Source: Pyrenochaeta sp. MPI-SDFR-AT-0127 | Lineage: Eukaryota; Ascomycota; Dothideomycetes; Pleosporales; Cucurbitariaceae | Direction of reading: 5' to 3' | DNA length: 64,000 bases | NCBI GenBank assembly: GCA_020747015.1 | Contig: JAGTJM010000018.1 | Span: forward strand, 372,001 to 436,000 | In this document: positions 22,751 through 33,691 of the stretch, piece after piece | Position numbering within the stretch: the first letter of the stretch is position 1 | Layout of the letters: each line of letters opens with the position of its first letter | Notes under the pieces: model-generated | What the model was told of the DNA's origin: nothing | The model's database searches: none | The model's input: only the letters and a program-made list of their open reading frames with translations | Program-made: the position numbers and the translations under genes

Positions 22751-23604
22751 ATGTCCGACGGTCGTAAGGCAACCCCAATTTGTTTTCATTTCCACGAAGA
22801 CTCCCTTTCTTTCCCAATGCTATACTGGCAAGAAAGCATACTGACACTGCCCTTTAGTTAACGATGCACGAGCTATGAGGGTCGCGGAGATCATGACCGA
22901 CTTCCGCAACCTCCAACATTACTTAGTCCAGCTACGAGCGACACCTACCGCGGAGGAGTACTACCTTGAAGGCTACTCTCTGCTCAGACAGTGCGCCAGC
23001 GAAGCCCAAGCCATCCTCCAAACACCCTTCGCCGCTAGCAATGGTGCAGCAACAGGTGACGCTGAGCGTGAGCGACAGCAATTGAAGACGTGAGTTGCCC
23101 CAACCCTTCACTCTAATTCCCAATTTGGTAATGGACGTGCTGGGCATTCCGTCGGTGATGGCCTCGGATGCATCTGAGATGGGACTGTCAAGGAGCAGAG
23201 GCTGACATTAGAGCATAGTATCATCACAGATGCTGCTGTACGACGTTTCCAGTGCCAAAGAGCCTATTTGCGAGCGCACGCTGGACTGCGGTGGATGAAT
23301 AGTCGGAACAGCATATTGCGCGGTCAGAAGCCGAATGCCAGTCACCTCGGCCCACTGCAGCAGACTGATGGTACGCTGAGGAGTGTATGTCGACCATTGT
23401 CCCAAGAGTCAAAAGTCTCTTCCTGAAGACATGATTCCTCAAAAAGAACAGCTCACTGACAGCGCTGATACACAGGAGCTCCTCGCAATCACAGACGCCT
23501 ATGTCGAATCTACACTGCGTGCCCAAGACGCCGCGGCGGGCAAGTGGCTCAATGAAGACCCCTCGCTGGCCCAGATTCAGCAAATGCTCATGTCTCGACG
23601 ATGA
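22751..23604 (+). CDS. small conserved-looking protein of unknown function
   Basis: Predicted from splice-compatible frames: exon 1 22751-22763 (MSDG plus one base), exon 2 22858-23089, exon 3 23463-23604; total 128 aa. Introns are 94 nt and 373 nt. The last is long for this genome and could hide another exon. The product is mostly helical, with LNDARAMRVAEIMTDF at the start, a Gln/Leu-rich middle and an end GKWLNEDPSLAQIQQMLMSR. No signal peptide, membrane segment or Cys motif. I do not recognise the family. The short helical form would suit a subunit of a larger complex. The third-exon acceptor (CTGACAG at 23462) was chosen because it is the one that keeps frame with exon 2. Confidence 0.55.
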
Positions 23605-25517
23605 GCAGCGGTAATAATCCAACCATCATCTCCAGTGTTTGTGCGCCATTCGATCGAGGCGACTTCCACAATCGAGTCACGGCAGCCCTCTAGTATTCAG
23701 CCGCGTTTTTCTACCACGATACCCCTCGATAACACGTCATCGAACAATTGAGTACCCGCTACTCGCGCTTTTCTGTGAAGCTTGCGCGTCATAGTCGCGC
23801 CTTCTCTTCTTCGGCTCTTCATACTTTGGTACCTCATTTCACACATCGACATTTCACACGCAAAACCTGCCTGAAAATACGACTGCAGACTCGCAATCGC
23901 ATCATCTTCCCCGCTATACTACACTTTTTCGGTCTCCCCGGGTTTCTCTTTCTTTGGTGCTGGTCACACATTATCCTTGAAAATCATACATACTTTGTTC
24001 GGTTTGGGTGAGCTTTGGGCGACGGTCGCTTTTAGCGTTGGCGTTGGCGTTTATTTCTCGACTAGCTAGCTAGTCTGTGCATGGACTTGGAAATGACCTT
24101 TGCGTTGGGCAAGGCGAAGCGATGGGTGTGAGAGCATTGGGAATAGGGCATTAGCAAAAGCATGGGATTCCCGGGATGCTGGTTTTTGGGATTTTCTTTT
24201 CGGACGTGTCTCCTTTCTGCTTGTCATTTCCTATTCAATTTTCTCTTGTTTTTCCAATGTGTGCTCTTCATTCAAATGTGCATATTATTCAACAGTGTAG
24301 ACAGCCACAGTACAGAGATTTAGAACAGAGAGCTCAAACCACACCTCTCCCACGTCAGAACCAGTTGTTGACAATCATACACTCATTCAAGCTACACGAG
24401 CTATCCTGCGGGACCACTTCCATCGCGGTTACGTTCGTGGAAAGGCTGCTCGCCCGGTTCAGCCTAGTGGCCTGACTAAGGTTCAGCTTGTCAAGGGCTA
24501 CAAATCCAGAGCCGCGGAGCCATGACGAAGATGGGATCCAAGGGCATGGTTTGCGCACGTTTACTGCAACCTGTCATCAACGGCTGAAGGCAATGTCGTC
24601 TCGCTTGCGACCAGTGGTGGTTGGGATCGAACTTCAGCTACATGCACACCATCATCAGAGGACTACACATTTTAGACCAACTTGGCAAGCTCAACAGCCT
24701 TTTCCTCGAGAAGAGGCGCGATCGTGGTCATACTCGTACGCGGCTCCAGCCATGGCTCACCGCTTCCACACGCACAAAAGCGCTTTGCGTCCTCAAGTGT
24801 GCATGTATTTAGAAATAACCTTTTCTGCATGGTGCTACGCTGCGCCGACCGACGGTTCGGCATCGCCTTTACACACAGGGGGTCAGGCCTCGCTAAGGTG
24901 CCCAGATGCAGTAGCCACATCGGAGATCCCGATTAGCGCGTCTAGCGTCCCGGCGCATTGCTATCGGCTTGGCACAAGTCCACGTCGCCAACATATTCGC
25001 GACGACAGCATGTGGGACGGGAGAAGGGGGCCCGCGTGACGTGAATGTGATGAAGAGTGCGGGGTGCAGATGGGGGAGTAGCCAGGCCGTTGAGGAAGAG
25101 TATTGATTGGAGTGGGTTGGCCTCCCCAACACAAATCCTACTGAAGCAAAACACATGACGAAGCACCGGAACATCATACGATTCACGGTCCCAATAGTGT
25201 GGATTCGTCTAGTTCAATTAAGTGGCCGCCATCTAAACCACAAGTTTGAAGACATCGACCCTCTGAACCAGAAAAAAAATTGTCTTCTAAACACCGAAAC
25301 CGGCAGCTAGAAAAACAAGAGGGAGTCGCCCAATCTCGAACGAGCACTTTGCATCCACTACACCTCCAGTCTCTGATTAATCTCTGAATAAAACGCCTTT
25401 CGAATTAGTGACACACCAGTCAGCACCATAGCGCTCCCTCATAGCGCATCGCAAAATGTCTCCAGTGCCCCTGTCCCCAACTCGGCTTTTCTTCCTATAT
25501 CCATCCCCCTCGACTGT
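23605..25517. other. intergenic 1.9 kb
   Basis: 23700-23960 is pyrimidine-rich, promoter-like DNA on the plus strand but I cannot attach a convincing gene. A plus-strand frame ending TGA at 24523-24525 (about 70 codons) and a minus-strand frame near 24672-24920 both read protein-like for short stretches; neither has a start plus splice path I trust. Confidence 0.4.
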
Positions 25518-26708
25518 TTAACGCACCGCACCCTCAAGTTCCATTACATGCCTTCTCATCAAGTTTTGTACCTCGTTCTGCTGTTCCCTCATTCTAGTCA
25601 CAAGCTGATTCGCTCGATGCTCGCGTTGTGCCAGATCCCGCTCGCGCTGTGCCAAATTCTGCTCACGCTGCGCTAAACTCACTTCTCTAGTGTCCAGCGC
25701 TGTTTCTCGACTATTTAATTCCGTCTCGCGACGCTCAAGGAGTCGAGTGCGCATAGTAGTGCGTATAGCAGTGCGTATGGAAGTGCGTGTGGACTGTGCC
25801 TGAGGCGGAAGCACTTCAATGCTGTCTTCGTTTCCATCGAAATTGAGAGGAGCATCGGGAAAAGAGGGCAAATTTTGAGTATGCTCCTGCAAGAGTGGGC
25901 GCCGAGCCCGTTGACGATCATGTCCGCGATCTGAAAATTCGGGTAAGAGCGATGCAAGTCCCCTCGCCACAGGCGGAGTGCGGGCACGTCTGGCGGCAGA
26001 ATTGTTTGTAGCAGAATAAGGCCCTGGTATCGTATCGATGGTGTTACCATTTCGAGAATTCTCATCTTGAGGAGTGAGCATACGAGAGAGCCGTGTAGCA
26101 TTGAAACCCTGTCTGCGACGAGCTCGCGAGACTTGTGTATTACGGGCACGCATGCGCACGCTTTCTATATCTTGTGTGAGCTGCTCGTAATGGTCGAGTT
26201 GCGCCTCATAGCCTTCAGTATCTGAATCAGAGTCCACCAAGATCGGGTTCTGCCTCGTCGTATGTTGTTGATTCTGGCTCCGTGTGGAAAAACCTTCGAG
26301 GCTTTGCCCGTAGCTTGAACCAGTCCCCCCACCAGGCGCTGTGTTGTTCGCAGGCTGGTCTGTAGTTCTTGCGCCAGCTTGTGGCGTCATTGCTCGATCC
26401 CACACAGTGTATCGTTCAATGCCAGTCAGGCGAGAGGATTGGGATAAAGTGACGCCTGCAGGAGCAGCGACCCACACTGTACGGCAGAGAGGGCACTTCT
26501 TCTCTTCGTTTGGGTAGCAGCTTAACATCTCTTGGAGACATTTCATGCCAATACGATGGGCGCAACCCTGGATCCCAATGATCTCGAGGCACGATTCCGT
26601 AGAGTAATTATCTAGACAGATAGGACACTCGTCAAGCAAAGGTACGTCATTGTCAACGACTGTATGCTCGTTGATGAAGGCAGTTGCCGCATCGGCGGAA
26701 GAGTTCAT
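25518..26708 (-). CDS. RING-finger protein with C-terminal coiled coil
   Basis: 396 aa in one exon, starting at ATG 26708 (MNSSADAATAFINEH); the frame extends upstream only via a GTG. The RING domain is at about residues 27-80: DECPICLDNYS, GIQGCAHRIGMKCLQEML and KKCPLCRTVW, giving C-x2-C...C-x-H-x4-C-x2... with a final C-x2-C. A long Ser/Arg/Gln-rich linker follows. The C-terminal ~90 residues are a regular heptad-like repeat (REVSLAQREQNLAQRERDLAQ), a strong coiled coil likely to mediate dimerisation. Probable E3 ubiquitin ligase, cytosolic or nuclear. It is related in layout to the gene at 9768-10688 and the pseudogene at 29235-29880. Confidence 0.82.
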   Translation of the reverse strand: MNSSADAATAFINEHTVVDNDVPLLDECPICLDNYSTESCLEIIGIQGCAHRIGMKCLQEMLSCYPNEEKKCPLCRTVWVAAPAGVTLSQSSRLTGIERYTVWDRAMTPQAGARTTDQPANNTAPGGGTGSSYGQSLEGFSTRSQNQQHTTRQNPILVDSDSDTEGYEAQLDHYEQLTQDIESVRMRARNTQVSRARRRQGFNATRLSRMLTPQDENSRNGNTIDTIPGPYSATNNSAARRARTPPVARGLASLLPEFSDRGHDRQRARRPLLQEHTQNLPSFPDAPLNFDGNEDSIEVLPPQAQSTRTSIRTAIRTTMRTRLLERRETELNSRETALDTREVSLAQREQNLAQRERDLAQREHRANQLVTRMREQQNEVQNLMRRHVMELEGAVR

Positions 26709-28094
26709 GGCCTCTCGATCTGTGGGCACGTTTATGATGTAGAAGAATGCACGGGTGGGCAGCTGTGGTAAACTCTGTTGCGCTGCCTTTGCGTTGAGAC
26801 TTCTGTGAGTTGGGAGCCAATAGTGAATTTTGTGAGTGGAGAGTGCAAAGAGATAAAGCGTATTGGAGAGGAACAGAAGTAGCGGGGGTGAGATCTGAGT
26901 ACGTATACATGAGAAGTGAGGTAAAGCAGCATGTGAGTGTGATTTGTTTTAGGCAGACGTCCCACTGTGGTGAAGATTGTTTGTTGCAGTGAATCAGAAA
27001 CGGAGTGTGGGCATGCGTGATTGATACTGTAATCATGTTCGACCAAATAGTACTACTTAGAGAATGCGATTGCCTAGAGATTAGAAGTATAGTAATGTTA
27101 AATCCTAGAGTATAGTGTGGCGGCGTAAGAGGAGCATAAGCAAAACCTCGCTTGAGATGAAGGCCTCGAGAGCGTGTACAGAACGAGCACATTGCAAAGT
27201 AAAGGGAAAAATTAAGAACACATTGTGCTGTTGGAGACCAAGGGCCTATCTCCTTTTTACTTGTGGTGTGTCATCTACGTTATTGTATTGCTCTCTGATG
27301 TTGGTATTGAGATATGTAAGAAGCATCTATCATCCGTGCATTTGCCTAATATCCACACAGGAACTTCCCTCTATGTCCTCCAATTTCTTAGCGCCTGGGT
27401 GGCTATGAAGCATGCCACCCTGAGCATCGGCACGTTCTCTAATTACTTTTTCCCATTCTCTTGTCTTAAGTATACTACTAAACAGTCGTACAGTAATAGC
27501 TATTAATAGAAGCCCTATAGCCTTGAATGTTCGTAGTGTACATGTCTATTCGCGTGCACTAGGCAATAGGACATGTTGTTCCTTGAAAATAATCCTGAAA
27601 AACATACATAATTCAACGCTTCAGGGCGATAACCAAGTATTTGCTGTAATTGAGCTAGCAGTCGAGTTGATAGTAGGCATTGGCAAAACTGCTCTTCGAA
27701 GATTACAGCACGGCAGTGCTACCATCTTCCTCTTATATTTTATAGCACACCACGACAGATCTTTACCTGGAATTGAACGGAGTACTACGAACATTGTGCT
27801 TTATAGCCAAGGATTCGCTCCGCGATGCTTCCTTGCTAATGGTCACGTAGGTTGTGGCATATGCATGACAAGGCTATCTTGGTTGCACGGTGGCGTGTTT
27901 GACAGGACGAAACTACTTCACGCATACATGATCGCATCAGGCTGGCGACGTGGACAAAAGCAACGCCTGCTCGGCTCGCAGCATAGACTGCTCCCGAATA
28001 TTATGTTGATCTCCTCAGCCTTTCTTTCCTTATCTTTCCGTCTGACTTTGCGAATTTCCCCAGCTCCCCAGCGCAACCAAGATCTGCGATCAAG
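26709..28094. other. intergenic 1.4 kb
   Basis: Includes the upstream region of the RING gene on the left and the promoter of the surface-protein gene on the right; the last ~100 bases before 28095 are C/T-rich. A 195-codon frame at 27523-28110 overlaps that promoter and start codon and resembles no family. About 27440-27520 is AT-rich. Confidence 0.45.
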
Positions 28095-29032
28095 ATGCCA
28101 GAGCCGTTGACGACGACATTCACACCTCCAGCGGGATGTACGAGCGATGTGTGGGACGGCGAAGGATACTACATTCTTGGAGGGACAAGGCATTCTACGT
28201 GTATGCCGACAGCCTTCAAGCCCGATGCAGAGCCGTCATTCTTTTACTCGCCAGGGCTGTACTGTCCAGCAGGCTATTCCACGGCATGTAGTTCTAGTAC
28301 GGCCATTGGCTCCGAGACGGAAACCGTTATAACCTGTTGCCCGAGGTTTGTCCTTGAATCCTCATTTCTCAAGGTTTTACGTCAGCTAATCTATTCGTGG
28401 TCATAGTCGTTATAAATGCCAGGAGAGGACCAGAAGCGCATGGGACTGGGAATCCACTCTAGGATGTACTTCTGCATGCTTGACCGAACAACCCATCACT
28501 ATCTTACTCGTGTCATCAATCCACACCACGGTCTGCGCCGTCGGAGGCGGTGTCAACGCGTACAGCGTCCAACTCAGATATCGAGCCGCCGATCTTGTAA
28601 GTCTCCAGTGCCATTGGTCTCGCAAACAGCACACACGACTGACACGAGACCCAGCAGATAACTTCATCCAGTATTTCCCTGTCCACGACACCCGCCACGA
28701 ATTCCCTTCCCACGGCCACTTCTACATCCGTATCCACATCCACATTCCCCGCCCAAACCTAGACCCCCCACAACGGCCTCAACACTGGCGCAAAAGTGGG
28801 TATCGCGGTCGGATCCATCCTCGGCGTCGCTTTAGTCAGTGCCATCGGCGCGCTCGCTTGGGTCGTTCACAAGAAGGCAAAAGCCAAACGGCAGCACGAG
28901 TATAATCTTCCTGAATATGTGGCTCAGACGCCGGGATCTTAGACGTATGATACGTACCAGGATCAGTCGATGCATGAGCCTGAGACGATATCTCTGCCAC
29001 GAGAACCGTATGCAGAAGAACGAAATGACTAG
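28095..29032 (+). pseudogene. ascomycete Cys-rich single-pass surface protein, interrupted by TAG codons
   Basis: Spliced reading: exon 1 28095-28345, exon 2 28407-28596, then an exon from 28658. The first part (TTTFTPPAGC, FFYSPGLYCPAGYSTAC, TVITCCP, then YKCQ and WESTLGCTSAC) matches a large ascomycete family of small Cys-containing surface proteins. This is followed by a Ser/Thr-rich stalk (SSISLSTTPATNSLPTATST) and a transmembrane helix VGIAVGSILGVALVSAIGAL with a basic KKAKAKRQ stop-transfer. Two in-frame TAGs interrupt it: 28760-28762 between stalk and membrane helix, and 28940-28942 near the C terminus, after which 29 further in-frame codons run to TAG 29030-29032. No frameshift. An alternative acceptor at 28762 (CTAG) would skip the stalk and the first TAG, giving a 206-aa protein ending at 28942. 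So it is either a young pseudogene or a gene expressed by that alternative splice. Confidence 0.6.
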
Positions 29033-29089
29033 ACAGGAGAGTAGGAGGAGACGGATGTGTGGATGCACGTATTGTAAGGTCTGTTTTTA

Positions 29090-29225
29090 CTTACTTATTT
29101 ACTAATTATAAAGTACTTCACAGGCAAGTAGCTTACATAATTGGTCTACCTATACTAAGCCTGTATTGATATATACTACTACTATAGTATATTAATAACG
29201 TTTTGATAATCTAACTAATTATGAA
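29090..29225. other. short AT-rich tract
   Basis: Strongly AT-rich, TpA-rich sequence (for example tatatactactactatagta). It looks like a RIP-affected remnant or simple-sequence decay between two broken genes. No ends or repeats define an element. Confidence 0.4.
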
Positions 29226-29234
29226 ATTTTGGAG

Positions 29235-29880
29235 TTATTGTCGGTATACGAACACGCTGACATTTCTTCTGATTCCCTCTATCCGCTCTATCGTGTTTGG
29301 GCGGTGTAATGGCGAATTTGCTCGTCCTGAATCTGAAAATTTTAGTATCACTGTTTCCACGACGCTCAAGGCTCGCGAGCTGTTAATCTGTGCAGCTAGA
29401 ATGGTATTATTTGGTTCTACCTCTTCGATGAGGTTCACGTGTCTATTGATATCATCCAAACAACTGCTCATAATTCTGGGTTCAGTAAAGAGGTGATCTT
29501 TGACCTGCGATATCGCTAGCGAAATCGTGCCTGAGGCTCTGCCAGAACGTGCCCCCCGAACCGCGCCAAAGAAGATGGGGCAGGCTGATCTCGTGGAGAG
29601 TTTGAGAATAAATCTCGGATATACCAAACTCTTCTGCATACCAGACATGTGTTGTTGACCTATGTAACACTATTCGAGTATTTTCTAGGCAATACCGTCC
29701 AAAGCGATGTGTACAGCCTCGGAAGTCTACTCTCTTTGGATTGTGTTGACGAGGTAAAGTCGTCCACGTAGATGCAGCATTCTTCATCGCATGTTCTGCT
29801 CGAGTTTGGACGGATTGGTAATTGTATGAGTTCGGACAGCGTGGGCACTGGTTCATTAGCATCATTTCTGAGCATGGTGT
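29235..29880 (-). pseudogene. decayed RING-finger gene
   Basis: On the minus strand RING fragments are spread over shifting frames. TCDEECCIYVDDF (upstream frame) corresponds to the first Cys pair, with the second ligand apparently Tyr. FRGCTHRFGRYCLEN is in another frame, and NTCLVCRRVW in a third frame matches the last C-x2-C pair. A ~130-codon frame (29235-29648) follows with a helical C-terminal part. Order and spacing match the intact RING genes at 9768 and 25518, so this is best read as a frameshifted paralogue. No ATG-to-stop path covers the RING without at least two shifts. Confidence 0.6.
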
Positions 29881-31744
29881 CAGCTGGGGATTTTTTCGAA
29901 AACGATTCTACGGATGCAAAATTTTACGGCATGGCTTGTGTGAACTGCCAATGACAAATATACTTTGAGCTAGGCATGTTTTTCGAGCCAATAATAGAAA
30001 GCGAGGAGAGGTTGTCGAAAGGCTTTAGTGGAAGGCAAGGGAAGAGTACAGAGTTAGAGTGTTGTAGCGCGAAGAACGCCACCAAAGTGTTCCATGATTT
30101 AGCCGTCAATGGGGTAGTCCATAGAGGGCAATATCGTGTCGCTGGAACATGATCTATCGCTTATCTTTGAGGAAACATTTGCAGCGGAAGCTGTACTCGA
30201 GTGTGATGTCCACACTTGTATACTTGCGAAGTATGTGGAATTGTTCTGGCACTCTCTCAGAATGCTGATGTCTGGCTGCTGTATGTCCATGGCCTGTGTC
30301 TACAATGAAACCGTCTTACCTCTCTAAGTCGTCGTAATGGCATAGAGACAGCAGATAATCGAAGGATCGTTTGTATCATACGTTCTTGTGACTTGATCTC
30401 CAATGATTCGATATCCTCCAATTGCCAGAACTTTGGAACACCAGCGGCTGCCTTGAGAATTCGGACTACCGTTGGGCACGGAGAGGGCTCCGGGCTTTTC
30501 CAATTAATTATCGGCACTTGCCCGATGTTGTTGCGTCAGGCCTCATGCCCAGGAGCAATTTGTAACGTTTTCGTGCATGGTGCACGTTGAGCCCGACCCG
30601 CCGGAATCTGGGGTAGCTAGGTCAATCTGGTGCCGTGCAGACTCCAGTGCCATATATGCACCCCGCGTTAAATGCTTCAACTCCACCACTTAAGTTTCAA
30701 TATTCCCGTGTACTGTCTCCTTTAGCCCGAATAGCTCTCAACCCTGCTCAAGTCAATAGGTCGCTTGTGCCAAATTGGTCAAGTATCAACGAAAATCTTT
30801 TTAGATTTTGTGACATCTCTAAGTATCCTTTGGCTTCCATATAACATCTCCCTTCTAATCACTATTCTGTACTATTTGGAAGGGCTTTAACTATGATCTC
30901 CCTAGCAAGTAGGGAAAACCCAAGTACAGAATATGGTTGAGGAGAAATATCCTAACCATTCATGATCGAGATTCTCGCTACGGGTCTTGACCAATATCTT
31001 TCGCTTTCAATATAGGTGTGTGGCATGATCCGGCTCCACATGAGATTCTTGGCCGGCAATGAAGGGAATTCATTGGTCAAAGTTCATAGACGCCTTGCTG
31101 TCGAAGGTGGTCGGGCGCAGCGACTTCCAGTAATAGTTCACCTTCCTTTGCAAATCGCGAACATCGCGTGTTCCTTCTGGTCACCTGGTGCGTAAGCAAC
31201 CCTCTTCGGGTTGTCGTCCCTGTGACCGGTCATATATAATCCTCCGCAATGTTGGTTCGTAGCCCGAGAACTAGTATTCAAGATAAACACCGGCGAAATA
31301 ACGAATGGCGGGATTAATTGTCCGGAGAGGAGATAAGCAAGCGCTAAGCCCTATACTAGTGTACGGTTTGTCCCAAAACGTCTGATCCGATCAACAGGGA
31401 GTAAGCTAAGTGTTTCATATCAACAACCCACCACTGCATAAGCGCAAAGAGGTAACAAGACCCTCCACATCCTAAGTATATCCCAAGACATGTGCGTCAA
31501 TGCCAAGCTCGTCCCTATGCTTAGCAGAGCGACGCTTCACAGTGTTTCTGTGGAGCGGAGAGGTGCCTGCCAAGAGAAATAGAAGCTATAGTGGAATTCC
31601 GCGAATGAAACCTATATACGATAGGAACAATGGGCTTGGAAGAGAAGGATACGATCGGAAGATTTCTCTAGATAGGTGTAGTTCGACCGCAAGATGCGCG
31701 TAGCGAAGACAAGTTAGGAATTGTAGAATACTTGAGGGAGACTG
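29881..31744. other. intergenic 1.9 kb
   Basis: No recognisable coding frame. A small hairpin (caaccc, 5-nt loop, gggttg) lies near 31199-31215. Otherwise nothing beyond the upstream region of the pectate lyase gene. Confidence 0.45.
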
Positions 31745-31750
31745 TATAAG
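31745..31750 (+). promoter_or_regulatory. TATA-like box of the pectate lyase gene
   Basis: tataag 111 bp upstream of the ATG at 31861, a position typical for strongly regulated fungal secreted-protein genes. Confidence 0.45.
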
Positions 31751-31860
31751 AAGCCTTGAAATGTCGCAGCATAGACCTTGTTCACCGAGGTGAAGCAGTT
31801 CAATCTTTCCCTGATTCATATTCATTGCATTCTGTTGACGATCAACAAACCCCGTCCACC

Positions 31861-32739
31861 ATGAAGTTCGCTCAAGTAGTCACAGCCGTTTCGGCTCTTC
31901 TTCCTGCTACTCTCGCCTGCAATGGATATACTGGTGGTCTGCCCAAGGCTGTTGGAACAAAGACTAATAGCAAGGTCATTGAAGTTGCTGCCGGAGCGGT
32001 CTTTGATGGTGCATGGTACAAGTATGACCGTGGTAGTGGCGCCTGTAATGGGAATTCCGAGGGTGGTACGTTATGCATCACTACTCTTTCTGCCCCATCG
32101 ATTTGACATTGACAAATAATACAGGCCCTGCTGATGCCGTCTTCTTGCTCCATGCGGGTGCTACCCTTCGCAATGTCATCATTGGAAAGAATCAAGCCGA
32201 AGGTGTCCACTGCAAAGGTCATTGCACGCTTGAGGTAGGCCTGACCAAGAACCTCGCATTCCAACCACAACTAATGTAAAGATATAGTTCGTTTGGTGGG
32301 AGGACGTCTGCGAGGATGCCCTTTCTATCAAGGAGGACAAAGCTGGAGCACACTCCTGGGTCATCGGCGGTGGTGCCTACCACGCATCGGACAAGGTGGT
32401 CCAACATAACGGCTGCGGAACCGTCAACATCATCAACTTCTACGTTAACGACTACGGCAAGCTGTACCGCTCTTGCGGAAACGTCAGTTTCTCCCTATCT
32501 ACGTGTGGTGTGGGTTAACGACTGACCTGTGTGAATAGTGCTCCTCGCAGTGCAAACGCAATGTCTACATTGAGGGTGTCACAGCGGTTAACGGTGGCGA
32601 GCTCGCTGGAATCAACGCCAACTACGGGGACACTGCTACTCTCAAGAATGTCTGTGCTGATGCGAAGGTTAAGTGCCAAATGTACAATGGTTGCGCGGGT
32701 GGCTGCGAGCCCACCAAGGCGGGTACCTGTTCTGGTTAA
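31861..32739 (+). CDS. secreted pectate lyase, polysaccharide lyase family 3
   Basis: Four exons: 31861-32065, 32125-32234, 32288-32482, 32539-32739; all introns GT-AG, 53-59 nt; 236 aa. Residues 1-19 (MKFAQVVTAVSALLPATLA) are a signal peptide. The mature part carries the PL3 pattern of paired Cys and right-handed beta-helix turns: GPADAVFLLHAGATLRNVIIG, GVHCKGHCTLE, FVWWEDVCEDALSI, the HNGCGTVNIINFYVNDYGKLYRSCGNC block, and a Cys-rich end (CKMY-type CQMYNGCAGGCEP). PL3 enzymes cleave de-esterified pectin by calcium-dependent beta-elimination in the plant cell wall. The length matches the family. It is the clearest plant-cell-wall enzyme in the window and opens a 10-kb interval rich in secreted proteins. 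Confidence 0.95.
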
Positions 32740-33691
32740 ATGCTCTCGCTTTCTTGGCCATTGGCAAACCCGTTCGGTGGGCGATTTTTAAAAGCCGGTT
32801 CGATAGTAACGATGGATTTTTGATCGTTTGTATTTGGCTTGCTGGCGTTAAGACAGTTTTGCATAAACATTGCCACTTGCTCTTGCCTATTCCGTTCTGG
32901 GGTGCTGCGCTACTGAACCTTGCCTTTTGCCCTTGCCTTTTGCCCTCACTTTTGGTTGTCTCTACGTCTGATATTGTTTCCATCAGATATGCTTAGAAGT
33001 TCAGTAGTGGTTCCCGCAGAACTCTGACGCTCCGGTTGGGAAGGACGATGACGTCGTCGGTGGTCTGGGCCGCTCGGCATCACGGCGTGAATATCACACC
33101 GCGTTCACCTTCCCGGGATGGCGGGGGAAATAAAATAAAATAAATACTTTGATGCTAGGCGCGATGAAGCGACTTGCAATCTGACCTTATCGCGCAATGA
33201 CGGACGGAATAGCGACGTTTGACAGGATACAAGCCATGGTGAGACCATCATCCGCACCCCGGCGCGCTAGCGGGAAAGGGCGCGTTGGCGTGTACTCCGT
33301 CTCTCAAACGCGCTCTGAACTTCAGTCTACAATTGACCTTTCATATCTCACCGCCTCTGCCATTCACACACCTCTTACTCGTAAAAACAAAATGGTCTGT
33401 TTGCTATCAGGTTCCCGTCACGTTGTCGCTTGATTGCAGGCTTGTTTCGAAGAATTCGTGCGCGCGGACAAAATCACACCGCAGTACTCTCTCCTTCTTT
33501 CTTTTATCTTTAAGCAAACGACTTCCACTGTCCAGGACACAATCGACACGGCCAATCTTGCTGGCATTTTCATCTGTATCTTCGTCTCTTTACGGGAAAT
33601 TTAAGAGGCACGACAAAACGTAAAGCTCCGTGCACGGACTCTGGCGACTGGTGGGCATTCTCACATTGCTTTAGCCGTGTTGCAAGTAAGG
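32740..33691. other. intergenic 0.95 kb
   Basis: Left part is 3' region of the lyase gene. 33290-33600 is C/T-rich and promoter-like for the gene starting at 33692. No coding frame recognised. Confidence 0.5.

Noticed and set aside
24600..24660. tRNA-like T-loop (GTTCGATCC) on the minus strand
   Set aside because: Flanking bases do not form a T-stem, acceptor stem or the rest of a cloverleaf.
24488..25039. 183-codon plus-strand frame
   Set aside because: Composition is His/Arg/Ser-rich and irregular; competing frames on the other strand read no worse. No family recognised.
27523..28110. 195-codon plus-strand frame
   Set aside because: Overlaps the promoter and start of the surface-protein gene in another frame and shows no domain or signal.
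5023..29032. Genome-wide reassignment of TAA/TAG to Gln
   Set aside because: Ordinary genes in the window end at TAG (histidine phosphatase, C69 peptidase, DUF4360, P450nor) or TAA (PL3 lyase, S58 peptidase, ABC transporter, DTD1) exactly where their families end. Any recoding would have to be specific to the element.
31199..31215. Small hairpin (caaccc-gggttg)
   Set aside because: Six base pairs with a 5-nt loop are expected by chance at this scale and no gene or repeat is attached.
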